DNA of 64,000 nucleotides from Proteiniclasticum ruminis DSM 24773. Its GTDB lineage: Bacteria; Bacillota; Clostridia; Clostridiales; Clostridiaceae. The stretch lies in assembly GCF_000701905.1 (NCBI RefSeq), contig NZ_JNKC01000001.1:558001-622000 (forward strand), given 5' to 3'. This document shows, one piece after another, positions 45,717 through 55,029 of this stretch. Position 1 is the first letter of the stretch. Each line of letters begins with the position of its first letter. The notes under the pieces are model-generated. The model did no database searches. It was not told where the DNA came from and saw only the letters and a program-made list of their open reading frames with translations. The translations under genes were made by a program, and so were the position numbers.

Positions 45717-46169
45717 TTATTTTTTCATTTCAAACTCATTGGAAACACTGTACACTGCACTCTCATAAAATGGTTTTCCTGGCTCTGATAATATTTTATA
45801 CATTCTGAATGTCCCTTTTTCTGTCTTTGGCCAGTTATTCAAGTCCACAAGAACAGTAAATTCTTCTCCAGGAAGAATCGTTATGGATTCATCCGCATAT
45901 CCGACTATTTCAGGAATCTGGTACCAGACTCCATTGATTTTTTTCTCCAGATAGATGAAATGTCCATGTTCCATCTCTATGTCACTTTCATTAGCTAAAA
46001 CCGCTTCTACTTTCCTTTCTCCTTTTGGGGTAACCGTAAATGTCAGTTCTTCACTGATGACAATGCTCTCTTCTTCGAGGGGGGTAGGATTTAATCCTTC
46101 TGTACTTTCAGAGCATCCGGCAAAAGACAGGAAAACGAATAAGGCTATGAGAAAACCAGTTTTTTTCAT
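45717..46169 (-). CDS. Lipoprotein with Big_14-like immunoglobulin domain (150 aa)
   Basis: Signal peptide with lipobox SFAGC (Cys at about 19). The mature part reads like the bacterial Ig-like Big_14 family: a central YLEKKINGVWYQIPE followed by LPGEEFTVLVDLNNWP and GTFRMYKI. It is anchored outside the membrane. The ATG at 46,169 follows GGGAGG; the longer frame from 46,265 covers the upstream region and is rejected. The ligand is unknown. Confidence 0.72.
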   Translation of the reverse strand: MKKTGFLIALFVFLSFAGCSESTEGLNPTPLEEESIVISEELTFTVTPKGERKVEAVLANESDIEMEHGHFIYLEKKINGVWYQIPEIVGYADESITILPGEEFTVLVDLNNWPKTEKGTFRMYKILSEPGKPFYESAVYSVSNEFEMKK

Positions 46170-46297
46170 AACAACCTCCCGATATTTTGATATATTACTA
46201 GATTTATTTCTTCTAGATACTATGTTATCAGAACATAAGAACAAATAGTTTACAAAAAAAAACATATATGCAGTAATCTCAAGAAGAAGAGCTGAAG

Positions 46298-46732
46298 TTA
46301 GTATTCCTTCAGCTCTTTATAAAGCTCACGAACCAACTCTTCATTGGAAAAATCATCCATGATTCTGTATAACCTCTGTCCTATACCCTCTTGCCTAAAA
46401 AAAGACTGAAACTTCTCCGGCTCTTTTTTCATCATCTCATGAATCTCATTGATTAGGTGCGCAAGAGACGGATCTGGATTCTCACGAAAAAACAGGTTCT
46501 GGTTTTGAAGCACAATATAGGCATCCCGGGCAGCCAGAAGACTGGAATACTGCATCATGAGGCTTTCCGGCTCAAGACTCCCAACCTTTCCTATAAATTG
46601 GTCGAGATTCTGCTCTACAGTTTCTGTTAACACCTTTTTCGTATGAGTTATTTGGTACTGCAAAAATCCAAAGACGCCAAAAAGGACCATTCCTGCCAGA
46701 ACCAACCCCAGAACTTTTCTTTTCTTGTTCAT
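46298..46732 (-). CDS. Hypothetical membrane-anchored protein (144 aa)
   Basis: One N-terminal helix (about 6-25) and a helical outward domain with many Glu, Gln and Leu residues (about 35-144). AAAGGGGG lies before the ATG. No family recognised. Confidence 0.65.
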   Translation of the reverse strand: MNKKRKVLGLVLAGMVLFGVFGFLQYQITHTKKVLTETVEQNLDQFIGKVGSLEPESLMMQYSSLLAARDAYIVLQNQNLFFRENPDPSLAHLINEIHEMMKKEPEKFQSFFRQEGIGQRLYRIMDDFSNEELVRELYKELKEY

Positions 46733-46791
46733 ACATCCCCCTTTGTCACTGCATCACTACACTGCTTCAAGCAAACGAAAAATCCACATCT

Positions 46792-47145
46792 TCACTGCTC
46801 AATTCTCGAAAAACCAAGGGTTTCCAAAATGCTTTCCAGTGAATAAATGAAATCCTCCTCTGCACCCCAGGACATCTTAAAGAAAACTCCTTGTCCTCCT
46901 GCCGAACCGATGATATCCACAAGGATTTCTCCCTCCTGATCCATGAGCACTGCAGTAAGACTGGCCCGATTGGATGAACGCATGAAATATTTTTCAAAAA
47001 CTAAGGTGTAGACTGTCACGCCATGAAACGTCCTCTCAAAACGCTCCAGAAGCTCCACCGACATCCCTGTCTTCAGCATTTCATCTCTCAGATACTGCAC
47101 AATCTCTCTGCTGTTGCCTTTTCCTTGCATGGTAATTCTAGCCAT
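46792..47145 (-). CDS. DUF6054-like small protein (117 aa)
   Basis: This soluble protein has alternating strand and helix pattern and the segment VTVYTLVFEKYFMRSSNRASL, resembling DUF6054. AGGAGG precedes the ATG. The family assignment is tentative and the function unknown. Confidence 0.6.
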   Translation of the reverse strand: MARITMQGKGNSREIVQYLRDEMLKTGMSVELLERFERTFHGVTVYTLVFEKYFMRSSNRASLTAVLMDQEGEILVDIIGSAGGQGVFFKMSWGAEEDFIYSLESILETLGFSRIEQ

Positions 47146-47164
47146 TATTTTTTCCTCCTGTCTG

Positions 47165-47833
47165 CTATAAATTCTGCCACTTTACTGAACTCTGACCGGT
47201 CTTCATAAGAAATTCATTGGCCTCACTGAAGGGTTTGGACCCAAAAAAGCCTCTTCTGGCCGATAATGGACTTGGGTGCACTGATTCTATTATTTTATGA
47301 TGCTTTTCAATAAGTTTTTTCTTGCTGATTGCAGCATTCCCCCACAGAAAGAACACCACAGGCCTTTCCTGTGCTCCCATTTTCTTTATCACATGGTCTG
47401 TAAAAACCTCCCATCCTTTTTTCTGATGACTGTTGGCTTTTCCCTTCTCCACCGTCAGCACTGTATTAAGGAGAAGGACCCCTTCTTCAGCCCAGGACAG
47501 AAGAGAGCCATGATCAGGGCTCTTTATCGCCAGATCGCTTTCAAGTTCCTTATAGATATTTCTGAGAGATGGTGGAATCTTCTCCCCTTTTCTGACGGAA
47601 AACGCAAGGCCCTCTGCCTGATTCTCCCCATGATAAGGATCCTGACCAAGGATAACCACCTTCACCTTCTCCACAGGCGTCATCTGAAATGCGCGGAAAA
47701 TCTCCTCCTTCTTTGGGAAGACGGTCTTCTCGGTATATTCTTTCTCCAGAAACTGAAGAAGCTTCTGAAAATAAGGTTTCTGAACTTCCTCCTGTAAAAG
47801 CTCATCCCAACTGTTTCCAATTCTGATCTCCAC
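47165..47833 (-). CDS. ung: Uracil-DNA glycosylase (family 1)
   Basis: This 222-residue repair enzyme removes uracil from DNA. The catalytic motif GQDPYHG is at 63-69 (Asp65), LLLNTVLTV is near 120, and the DNA-intercalating loop HPSPLS is at 186-191. The start is GTG, six bases after AAAGGGG. It lies 20 bases upstream of the DUF6054-like gene. Confidence 0.96.
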   Translation of the reverse strand: MEIRIGNSWDELLQEEVQKPYFQKLLQFLEKEYTEKTVFPKKEEIFRAFQMTPVEKVKVVILGQDPYHGENQAEGLAFSVRKGEKIPPSLRNIYKELESDLAIKSPDHGSLLSWAEEGVLLLNTVLTVEKGKANSHQKKGWEVFTDHVIKKMGAQERPVVFFLWGNAAISKKKLIEKHHKIIESVHPSPLSARRGFFGSKPFSEANEFLMKTGQSSVKWQNL

Positions 47834-47969
47834 GATGTACCCCTTTCATCTACGTATTCTTCACCGGCTTTTCTCCATTGTATCAAACTTTAACAGAATG
47901 TTTGTAGGATTCTATCTGAAAAAACTGTATATTCTATAGTATACCCATCTCATCCGAAGGGAGTATCCT

Positions 47970-49265
47970 ATGAAAAACAGACACTTTATCATTGTATCCT
48001 TTGATGCCCTGTCCAGCAGGGACCTTATAAACCTTAAGCATCTTCCAGGCTTTCAAAGACTGAAAGAAAACTCTTCTTACTGCTTGAACGTATCCTCTGT
48101 TTACCCGAGCCTTACCTATCCCTGCCATACCAGCATCTCCACAGGGATGTATCCAAAAAATCATGGTGTGGAATCCAATACGCTGCTTCAGCTGAACAGA
48201 ACCTCTCCGGACTGGAACTGGACACGGGATTCCATCAAGGCAGACACCTTCTATGATGCAGCACTACGAAAAGGACTTTCTGTATGTTCCCTGTTATGGC
48301 CAGTGGCTGCCAAATCAAACATCACCTGGAACCTTCCAGAAATCTTTGCCAACAGACCCTGGCAGCATCAGATTCCCGTCACCCTGGCCCATGGGACGCC
48401 TTCTTTTCTTCTGGACATCAACAGACGCTTTGGCCACTTGAGAAACGGCATAAAGCAGCCTCAGCTGGATCTCTTTGTGGAAGCCTCTGCCCACTATGCG
48501 CTGAAGTCCAAAAGACCACAGGTCATGATGATGCACTTTGTGGAGCTGGATGCCATGCGCCACACCTATGGCTATGACTCAGAAGAAGCAGAAACTGCCC
48601 TGAAGAGCTATGATATGAAACTCCAGAACCTTTATACTCTGCTTGAAGAAGAGAATCTACTAGAAAACACAACCCTTTTTGTCCTGGGCGACCATGATCA
48701 GATTCCAGTACATACAGCCATCCATATGAACAGCATTTTTAAAGACAAAGGATATCTCAGCGTGAAAAAAGGAAAGATCACAGACTATGAGGTGTACTGC
48801 CAGAGCCTTGATGGTTCTGCCTACCTTCATTTCGGAAAAGAGGTTTCTGATGAGAGAAAAGAAGAGATCCGCCTTCTTCTCTACAGGCTGCGGGACAGAG
48901 AAGATTTTGGTATAGAAGCCGTCTACGGCAAAGATGAGATGCTTTCTCTGGGCGCAGGCAGAAAAGCGGACCTGATGCTGGAAGCGAAGAACGGATTTTA
49001 TTTTCAGGATGCCCATGACCGGCCTGCACTCTTAAAACGCGATGCGAAAGCTCTGGGAACAGACCATCATGGAAGATCCACCCATGGTTTTGACCCACGG
49101 AAAGAGAACTACCAGACTGTCTTTTTTGCTGCAGGAAAAGGTATCCGAAACGGGGTCATCCTTGAAAAGATGAGCCTCGTAGATGAAGGCCCCACCTTTG
49201 CCCATGCCATGGGAACGGTGCTCCATGATACCGACGGCAGAATTCTCACAGAGCTCTTTTTGTAG
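47970..49265 (+). CDS. Alkaline-phosphatase-superfamily phosphodiesterase/nucleotide pyrophosphatase
   Basis: This 431-residue protein begins with the metal-binding VSFDALSSRD and has the nucleophile region VYPSLTYPCHTSISTGMYP (catalytic Thr), HFVELDAMRHTYG, GDHDQ and THGFDP, all motifs of the NPP/type I phosphodiesterase family. It has no signal peptide, unlike secreted NPPs. GGGAG precedes the ATG. A GNAT acetyltransferase gene follows 24 bases later, probably in the same transcript. The substrate is unknown. Confidence 0.9.
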   Translation: MKNRHFIIVSFDALSSRDLINLKHLPGFQRLKENSSYCLNVSSVYPSLTYPCHTSISTGMYPKNHGVESNTLLQLNRTSPDWNWTRDSIKADTFYDAALRKGLSVCSLLWPVAAKSNITWNLPEIFANRPWQHQIPVTLAHGTPSFLLDINRRFGHLRNGIKQPQLDLFVEASAHYALKSKRPQVMMMHFVELDAMRHTYGYDSEEAETALKSYDMKLQNLYTLLEEENLLENTTLFVLGDHDQIPVHTAIHMNSIFKDKGYLSVKKGKITDYEVYCQSLDGSAYLHFGKEVSDERKEEIRLLLYRLRDREDFGIEAVYGKDEMLSLGAGRKADLMLEAKNGFYFQDAHDRPALLKRDAKALGTDHHGRSTHGFDPRKENYQTVFFAAGKGIRNGVILEKMSLVDEGPTFAHAMGTVLHDTDGRILTELFL

Positions 49266-49289
49266 AAGTGAAGAAAGAAGGATGATTTC

Positions 49290-49793
49290 ATGTTCACCAT
49301 TAGAAAAGCCGCTGTTTCCGACGCAAAAAACTTGGGCATGATTCATGCCCTTTCGTGGAAAAAAGCCTATGAAGGCATCGTACCAAAAGAAATCCTGGAT
49401 AAGATCACACCAGAGAAACGAGCCCAGTTCTTTAAGAAAGCGCTGACACTGCAGTGGGAAGAGGATTACCTGCTTACAGTAGACGATCTTCCAGCAGGTC
49501 TTCTCTGCCTTGGAAAAGCAAGAGATGAGGACTGCAAGGACACTGCCGGTGAAATCTGGGGAATTTATCTTCATCCTGACTTCTATGGTCAAGGCTACGG
49601 GAGGATTCTCCTGGAGTACGGTCTTTCGGAGCTTCGACATAGAGGCTTCCTAAGAGCAGTATTGTGGGTGCTGAAGGACAATATCCACGCAATCCAGTTC
49701 TATGAGCATATAGGCTTCTGCAAAGAAGGAGCTGAAAAGGACCTCTTCATCGGAAAACCACTAACTGAAGTACGATATAGTATGAATTTATGA
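49290..49793 (+). CDS. GNAT-family N-acetyltransferase
   Basis: This 167-residue protein has the acetyl-CoA loop HPDFYGQGYGRILLEYG (motif A, about 91-107) and LWVLKDNIHAIQFYEHIGF (motif B), the usual GNAT elements. AAGGATG lies before the ATG. It is in an operon with the phosphodiesterase. The acceptor is unknown. Confidence 0.9.
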   Translation: MFTIRKAAVSDAKNLGMIHALSWKKAYEGIVPKEILDKITPEKRAQFFKKALTLQWEEDYLLTVDDLPAGLLCLGKARDEDCKDTAGEIWGIYLHPDFYGQGYGRILLEYGLSELRHRGFLRAVLWVLKDNIHAIQFYEHIGFCKEGAEKDLFIGKPLTEVRYSMNL

Positions 49794-49803
49794 CCCCAAA
49801 GGG

Positions 49804-49892
49804 AAACGGACCTCCACTTCACAAAGAAGCAGGAAGGTCCGTTTAGGGAAACAGTATATTTAACAAAGGGTAGGGGTATGACTACCCTTTTA
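49804..49892 (+). terminator. Two hairpins after the GNAT gene
   Basis: AAACGGACCT/AGGTCCGTTT (49,804-49,844) is followed by GGGTAG/CTACCC (49,868-49,887) with TTTTAT. The second is the better terminator. Confidence 0.7.
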
Positions 49893-50030
49893 TGGGAGCT
49901 AATCGCTTAGCTTGATAACATTGTAGCATAGAATTTAATATTTGTTAATTAACAAACTTAAGAAGTCGATATTGTACCAAAACTGTACACTTTCTCCAAT
50001 GGTCTTCCATATTTTCATCCTAATTTCTCC

Positions 50031-50663
50031 TTAATTGATGCCCATTTTCTTCAGCTTCTGATAGAGGGTATTCCTACCTATTTCCAGTTCTTTCGCCATA
50101 TTGCTGATGTTCCAGTTGCACCGTTTTCCGGTCTCCAGAATGGCATACTTCTCATAATCTTCCAGCGTCTTCAGCCGGCAGGACATGGCGGCCATGGTCT
50201 GTTTGTCTCTCATTTCCTGATAACGGGTCATGAAAATCTCCAGCACATCTTTGAAAAGCAGATCTGCGGTGCACTCCTCGTGGAGGCATCCGTCTGATGC
50301 ATACACGATGCCCACAACACCAATTGGTTTCTTATGTCCCATGACAGGCAGCGCTAAGAGACTCTCATCCTTGCTTAAATGTATTTTTTTATGTTTCCCG
50401 GATTTCAGCACATCCTTCATCGCAATGCTCAGTTCTGGATGCAGCCGGATAAACTCCTCCACCTTGCTTCTTCCAGTTTTGTCATTTTTCAGGTCTTCTT
50501 TGGACTCACAAAAGATGGCATTCAGCTTCCGATCGAATACCGCCAGGCTTTCAAGACAGGTAATCTCTTTCAAATCCATGGATATATAGCACATGAGATT
50601 CACCATTTCCTGAAGCTTCTGAAGATCATCAGAGCCTTCGAAGTACTCTCTAGCATTCACCAC
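50031..50663 (-). CDS. GAF-like/Fis-type HTH regulator (210 aa)
   Basis: An N-terminal sensor part of about 160 residues looks like a GAF domain. The C-terminal Fis-type helix-turn-helix ends with NWNISNMAKELEIGRNTLYQKLKKM, as in NtrC/PrdR-type activators, but the AAA+ sigma54-interaction domain is absent. It therefore probably acts with the ordinary sigma. GTG at 50,663 is eight bases after AAGGGGG; a GTG at 50,672 overlaps that site. It diverges from the 51-residue protein/DUF554 pair and may control it (inference). Confidence 0.78.
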   Translation of the reverse strand: MVNAREYFEGSDDLQKLQEMVNLMCYISMDLKEITCLESLAVFDRKLNAIFCESKEDLKNDKTGRSKVEEFIRLHPELSIAMKDVLKSGKHKKIHLSKDESLLALPVMGHKKPIGVVGIVYASDGCLHEECTADLLFKDVLEIFMTRYQEMRDKQTMAAMSCRLKTLEDYEKYAILETGKRCNWNISNMAKELEIGRNTLYQKLKKMGIN

Positions 50664-50860
50664 ATAAACCACCCCCTTCCCTTTGATAATATATTAACAT
50701 GTTCTCTTTATCAAGGAAGAATCCTTATCCTTTTAGGGATTTCAGGATTTCGTGATAATGTCCTCTCTTTCCTGAAGAAGTGGTGAAAATTCTCTACTTT
50801 TCTTTTGAATTAAGCTATAATGAAAAGAAGTCAAAAAAGACATAAAGGAGTAGATGGATA

Positions 50861-51016
50861 ATGAAAAAAGGCGAAGTCATCAAAAGTGGCATCACCATGG
50901 GCACAGGCCTTGCCATGGTCATCAGCTGGAGCCTAAACCAATCGGTGCTTTGGGCCATCATACATGGGCTTTTCAGTTGGGTGTATGTCGTTTATTATCT
51001 GCTGTTTCTAAACTGA
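50861..51016 (+). CDS. Small membrane protein upstream of DUF554 (51 aa)
   Basis: Sequence MKKGEVIKSGITMGTG, then a single or hairpin hydrophobic span to the end (ISWSLNQSVLWAIIHG, VYVVYYLLFLN). AAAGGAG lies ten bases before the ATG. It ends 16 bases before the DUF554 start, so the two are an operon. No family is assigned. Confidence 0.7.
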   Translation: MKKGEVIKSGITMGTGLAMVISWSLNQSVLWAIIHGLFSWVYVVYYLLFLN

Positions 51017-51032
51017 AGAAGAGGTGTATGAA

Positions 51033-51743
51033 TTGTTCGGAACTGTTGTTAATGCTTTTACCATTCTCCTTGGCAGTACACTGGGGATTGTATTCCATAA
51101 GATAATCAATCAGGATATTGCTCACAGTCTGTTTAAAGTTATGGGACTCACAGTAATCTATCTTGGGATCGCTGGTCTTGTGAAGGTGGAAAACCCCATG
51201 GTCATCATCTTGTCCATGGCTCTTGGCACCCTCATTGGAGAAGTCATCAATATTGAGAAGAAACTGGAACTTCTCACAGAAAAGATTGAGACCATGGTCA
51301 ACCGCTACTACAGGGGGAAAATCAAAGATGGCCTCCTGACGGCATCTCTTCTTTTCTGCATCGGCTCCATGGCCATCATCGGCACCATAGAGAGTACCCT
51401 TTCCGGAAATCATGATACTCTTTATGCAAAATCCATTCTGGATGGTATCACCTCGGTGATTTTTGCCTCCTCCATGGGTATCGGTGTTCTTTTTTCTGCT
51501 TTCTCTGTACTTTTTTACCAGGGAAGCATCTCTCTTCTGGCCACCTTCATCCGGCCTTTGGTCATCGCAGTGCCCGAAACCATTCCCATGATATCGGGAG
51601 TCGGCAGCCTCATGATTATGGGTCTTGGAATCAATATGGTGTTCAATCTGAAACTGAAGATCTCCAATATGCTTCCAGCCATTCTGGTTCCCATTCTTTA
51701 TGCTGTGGGACTCCTCGTTTGGAAGACTGTCATCACCTTTTAA
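51033..51743 (+). CDS. DUF554 (YdfK-type) membrane protein
   Basis: This 236-residue protein has about seven predicted helices. It starts FGTVVNAFTILLGSTLGIVF as DUF554 proteins do, and contains LGTLIGEVINIEKKLE. The start is TTG, eight bases after AGAGG, in agreement with the family N-terminus; a GTG at 51,024 overlaps the site. The function is unproved. A bidirectional terminator follows. Confidence 0.9.
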   Translation: MFGTVVNAFTILLGSTLGIVFHKIINQDIAHSLFKVMGLTVIYLGIAGLVKVENPMVIILSMALGTLIGEVINIEKKLELLTEKIETMVNRYYRGKIKDGLLTASLLFCIGSMAIIGTIESTLSGNHDTLYAKSILDGITSVIFASSMGIGVLFSAFSVLFYQGSISLLATFIRPLVIAVPETIPMISGVGSLMIMGLGINMVFNLKLKISNMLPAILVPILYAVGLLVWKTVITF

Positions 51744-51762
51744 CAGCTGAATAGCTCTTATG

Positions 51763-51803
51763 CGAAAAGTGCCAGGAAAGCTTATACTTCCTGGCACTTT
51801 TCG
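51763..51803. terminator. Bidirectional terminator
   Basis: A perfect 16-bp inverted repeat (51,763-51,778 with 51,788-51,803) lies between the convergent DUF554 and serpin genes. Confidence 0.88.
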
Positions 51804-51814
51804 TTCTTTCCTTC

Positions 51815-53071
51815 TTATGGATTCACACTCTCCGTTGTCCCCATAAAGAGCGGCAGATTACTTTGGCGATCCACAATCATATATACAAAAGGTCTGTCCA
51901 GATTGACAATCTTTGGATCCATGGGACCTGCAGACTCTGCCACCACTTCCACGGCTGTGACTGCTCCAGCCTTGGTTCCTCTTTCATTGACGTCGATAAA
52001 AGTCTTATGGAGCACTCTGCTGATATAAAGATTTCCAATGGGTGATGTGCCTAAGGCTCTCAGATTGGCTAGATCCGCATCGAAGGCATCTTTGATCCCC
52101 ATGGATTTGAATACTTCTGAAAGCTCCACTTTGTATTCCGTTTTAAACTTAGGCATCATGGTAAATACGGAGGTGGACTCCACAGTATCCAGCAGCTCAT
52201 AAAGGTCTTCCCCCGTAAGGCTATTCACATACTCGCCAATCGTCTGGTTCTCCTCCTTTGGGAGAAGAGCAACAAAGACAAATTCTCCATCTGCATAGGG
52301 CTTCATGAAACCTACAGTATCACCATTTTCCAGATACAGGGATTCTTCATTCCGCATCATTTCCACCGTTTCTTCTGCACCAGAGCTGTTTTTGAAAATA
52401 CCATCCTGAATCTGGTCTTCTGAATAGATGTCCTTCCATTCCCCTTCAAAGGCCAGAGCATTGATGAGATACATCACGGCGTCCTCTGGTATTTCGTCGA
52501 GGATTTCAGGAATCATTTCCTTCGTCTTCTCCTTGACCCAGAGATTGATGTCCTTCAATGTGGATTCATCAAAAGGAGCACGGTAGATGGAGGCATCATA
52601 GTAGTTGGCATTGGTCTGAAGAAAATCTTCTTCCACATCAATGGCTCCCCCTTCTTTGAACCAGATGGAGTTTGCCACATGAATTTTCAGCTTCTCTTTG
52701 TCCGGCAGGCTCTTTCTATAGAGATACAGCAGATTGTTGAGATCCTCCATCTTCATGCCGAAAACTTCTTCCATCTGGGTCCTGGTGTTTTCCAGAGCGC
52801 CATTTCCCGTCATGCCCATGGCTGAAAGGATGGAAATTGGAGAAAGCAGTGTGTTCTTTTCTTCCAGGCTCTTCTGGAATAGCAGTAAAGAAAAAGAAAG
52901 GGCCGCCTGAAGATCTTCTTCACTATAGCCCTCAGGCACCTGGACCTCTTGGGAATCTATGCCTTTCATCAGATCTTCTCCAGACACCTTCTTTGCACAA
53001 GAGGTGCTTGTCATAAGAAGCGCAAACAGCAGCGCCACAGAAAGCAGTGTGATCCATCTGTTGTTTTTCAT
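51815..53071 (-). CDS. Serpin-family protease inhibitor lipoprotein
   Basis: This 418-residue protein has a signal peptide with lipidated Cys25 (STSC), placing it outside the membrane. The serpin fold covers about 60-418, with NSIWFKEG, NALAFEGEWKD, and the reactive-loop hinge NERGTKAGAVTAVEV from about 362. The small residues of the hinge (P15 Gly to P9) fit an inhibitory serpin. The predicted P1-P1' bond lies around Glu-Ser in AES, though the register is uncertain. GGGGAG precedes the ATG at 53,071. Inhibition of external serine or cysteine proteases is likely. Confidence 0.92.
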   Translation of the reverse strand: MKNNRWITLLSVALLFALLMTSTSCAKKVSGEDLMKGIDSQEVQVPEGYSEEDLQAALSFSLLLFQKSLEEKNTLLSPISILSAMGMTGNGALENTRTQMEEVFGMKMEDLNNLLYLYRKSLPDKEKLKIHVANSIWFKEGGAIDVEEDFLQTNANYYDASIYRAPFDESTLKDINLWVKEKTKEMIPEILDEIPEDAVMYLINALAFEGEWKDIYSEDQIQDGIFKNSSGAEETVEMMRNEESLYLENGDTVGFMKPYADGEFVFVALLPKEENQTIGEYVNSLTGEDLYELLDTVESTSVFTMMPKFKTEYKVELSEVFKSMGIKDAFDADLANLRALGTSPIGNLYISRVLHKTFIDVNERGTKAGAVTAVEVVAESAGPMDPKIVNLDRPFVYMIVDRQSNLPLFMGTTESVNP

Positions 53072-53185
53072 ATCCATCTCCCCCCAGTTCATCATCGTTC
53101 TAATGAAAACTTTCATTTCTACTTTTATCCTATCGCCCAGCCATCAATTATTGGTGACAATTGAGCAACAGGATGGAAACAAAAA

Positions 53186-53217
53186 AAATGTCAAACCCCT
53201 TGAGGAGTCTGACAAAT
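53186..53217 (-). terminator. Terminator of the DMT transporter gene
   Basis: On the minus strand TGTCAGACTCC and GGGGTTTGACA pair (with G-U pairs) around TCAA, followed by eight T. Confidence 0.82.
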
Positions 53218-53224
53218 TTGAACT

Positions 53225-54175
53225 CTAGACTTCAGCTTTCACTTTATTCCGATCTTCCCTGTTCACCAGAATAATCCCGATGACAATGGAAAATAATGAG
53301 ATCAGCACCTGAACTGTGATCTTCTCTTTTAGGAAAATCGCCGACAGGATCGATCCTGACACCGGAATCAGAAAGCGGAACATGGTGATCTCCCCTGGTT
53401 TGTTGTACTTCAGAAGTGTATACCATAACGTAAAGGCAACAGCGGATAACAGTGCAGAGTAGACAAGAAGTCCACCTGCCAAAGGTGTCATGGTCAGTGT
53501 GTCATAGGTTCCGTTCAGTGATATGAGGAGCATCGCCGCTCCACCAAAGAGAAGCTGGTAGGCAGACAGCAGCATGGGATGTATGGTTCTTGCATAACTC
53601 TTCACCATGAAGCTTGATAAAATGGCTGTGATGACGGAAAAGAACATAAACCCTTCTCCCATGAGCTTGAATCCTCCAGTGAGTCCTCCATCCAGATTTA
53701 CCACCACTACGCCAATGAGGCCAAAGACAATACCCCAAATTTTATTTCTGTTCAGCCGATCATTCTTATAGATAAAATGTGCCAGAATGATGATGAGAAA
53801 ATTCGACAGGGAACTGATGATGGCGCCTTTTGATGCTGTTGTATTGGCAAGACCAATATAGAAGAAAAAATAGTTCAGCGATGTTTGAACAAGACCTAAT
53901 ATCAAAACCCGTCCCAAGTCACGAAGGCTATGAAGCTTCACTTTCTCCCGCATGGTCACAAAAGCGTAACCAAGAAGAAGGATGCCCGCCAGAAAGAACC
54001 GGATTCCCGCGATGAGAATCTTTGAATAAAGATCATCTCCAGCCATACTCATTTCGCTGTATGTGATTTTAAGTACTGGAAAAGCGCTTCCCCATAGAAT
54101 CGATGCAATCACTGCAAAGGCTATGACAAAGGGCTTCCGCTCAAATATATTTTTTGTTTTCTCAACTGTATTCAT
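53225..54175 (-). CDS. EamA-domain DMT-superfamily transporter
   Basis: This 316-residue protein has ten predicted helices in two EamA repeats, each with the Gly/Pro-rich ends typical of drug/metabolite exporters (ILWGSAFPVLKI in repeat 1). The ATG at 54,175 follows GGAGG; the longer frame has no site. It is a single gene with its own terminator. The substrate is unknown. Confidence 0.9.
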   Translation of the reverse strand: MNTVEKTKNIFERKPFVIAFAVIASILWGSAFPVLKITYSEMSMAGDDLYSKILIAGIRFFLAGILLLGYAFVTMREKVKLHSLRDLGRVLILGLVQTSLNYFFFYIGLANTTASKGAIISSLSNFLIIILAHFIYKNDRLNRNKIWGIVFGLIGVVVVNLDGGLTGGFKLMGEGFMFFSVITAILSSFMVKSYARTIHPMLLSAYQLLFGGAAMLLISLNGTYDTLTMTPLAGGLLVYSALLSAVAFTLWYTLLKYNKPGEITMFRFLIPVSGSILSAIFLKEKITVQVLISLFSIVIGIILVNREDRNKVKAEV

Positions 54176-54369
54176 TGTTATACCTCCAAATTTATCCATA
54201 AAGACCATTATACCCTGAATTCCCGGAATCTCCATATGAATCCGAAAAAATTAATGGCATCAAATTTATATTTTGTGAAAATTAAACCCCCCAGAGGTAT
54301 TTTCCTCCATTCTATGTTACAATAAAAAACAAGAATTTCTAAGTTCTCAGAGACTTACAGGAGGTTATG

Positions 54370-55029
54370 ATGAAAAAATACAGCTTTATCTTATGGATTC
54401 TGCTCTTAGCCCTGGTACTGGGCGGTGGATATTATTTTATGGAAAATTATGGAAAAAATGCGACACCCCAGGGAGTGGTGGATAATGGCAGCGGCGGTGA
54501 AATGGAGACTCCTTCTGAACCTTCCGAAACACCTGCCGCTGAGGAAGAGCCTTCTGACAAAGAAGAAACACCGGTGGCACTGGATGCCATCGATAAGCTC
54601 AAAGTGAAGAAGCCATTTTCACCAGAATTCACCATTTACAATGGAGAGAATAAAGAAGTGACGCTGGCGGACTACAAAGGCAAGAAAGTGATCCTCAATT
54701 TCTGGGCCTCCTGGTGTCCTCCTTGTGTATTCGAGATGCCGGAGTTCCAAGCGCTCCATGAAGTGCTGGACCCGGAAGAAACGGTCCTTCTGGCTGTAAA
54801 TCTCACCGATGGACAACGAGAAACGAAAGCCCTGGCAGATAAATTCATCGAAGAGAATGATCTGACCCTGAATGTGCTCTATGACACCACGGGGAGCGCT
54901 TTCTATGAATTTAAAGTCTCCAGTATACCTCAAACTTTCATCATCGATGAGGAAGGTTCTGTCCAGTATGCCATCATGGGCATGACCGATAAAAAAACCT
55001 TGGATTCGATTCTGGAAAGGATGGAGTAA
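54370..55029 (+). CDS. TlpA/ResA-like thiol-disulfide oxidoreductase
   Basis: This 219-residue protein has an N-terminal membrane anchor (about 5-24), a Glu/Pro/Ser-rich linker (about 40-68) and a thioredoxin fold with the redox motif WASWCPPC (Cys116 and Cys119) and the cis-Pro in SSIPQTF. It reduces or isomerises disulfides outside the membrane. ATG codons occur at 54,367 and 54,370; the spacing to GGAGG favours 54,370. It abuts ccdA with no gap, and CcdA would supply its electrons. Confidence 0.93.
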   Translation: MKKYSFILWILLLALVLGGGYYFMENYGKNATPQGVVDNGSGGEMETPSEPSETPAAEEEPSDKEETPVALDAIDKLKVKKPFSPEFTIYNGENKEVTLADYKGKKVILNFWASWCPPCVFEMPEFQALHEVLDPEETVLLAVNLTDGQRETKALADKFIEENDLTLNVLYDTTGSAFYEFKVSSIPQTFIIDEEGSVQYAIMGMTDKKTLDSILERME

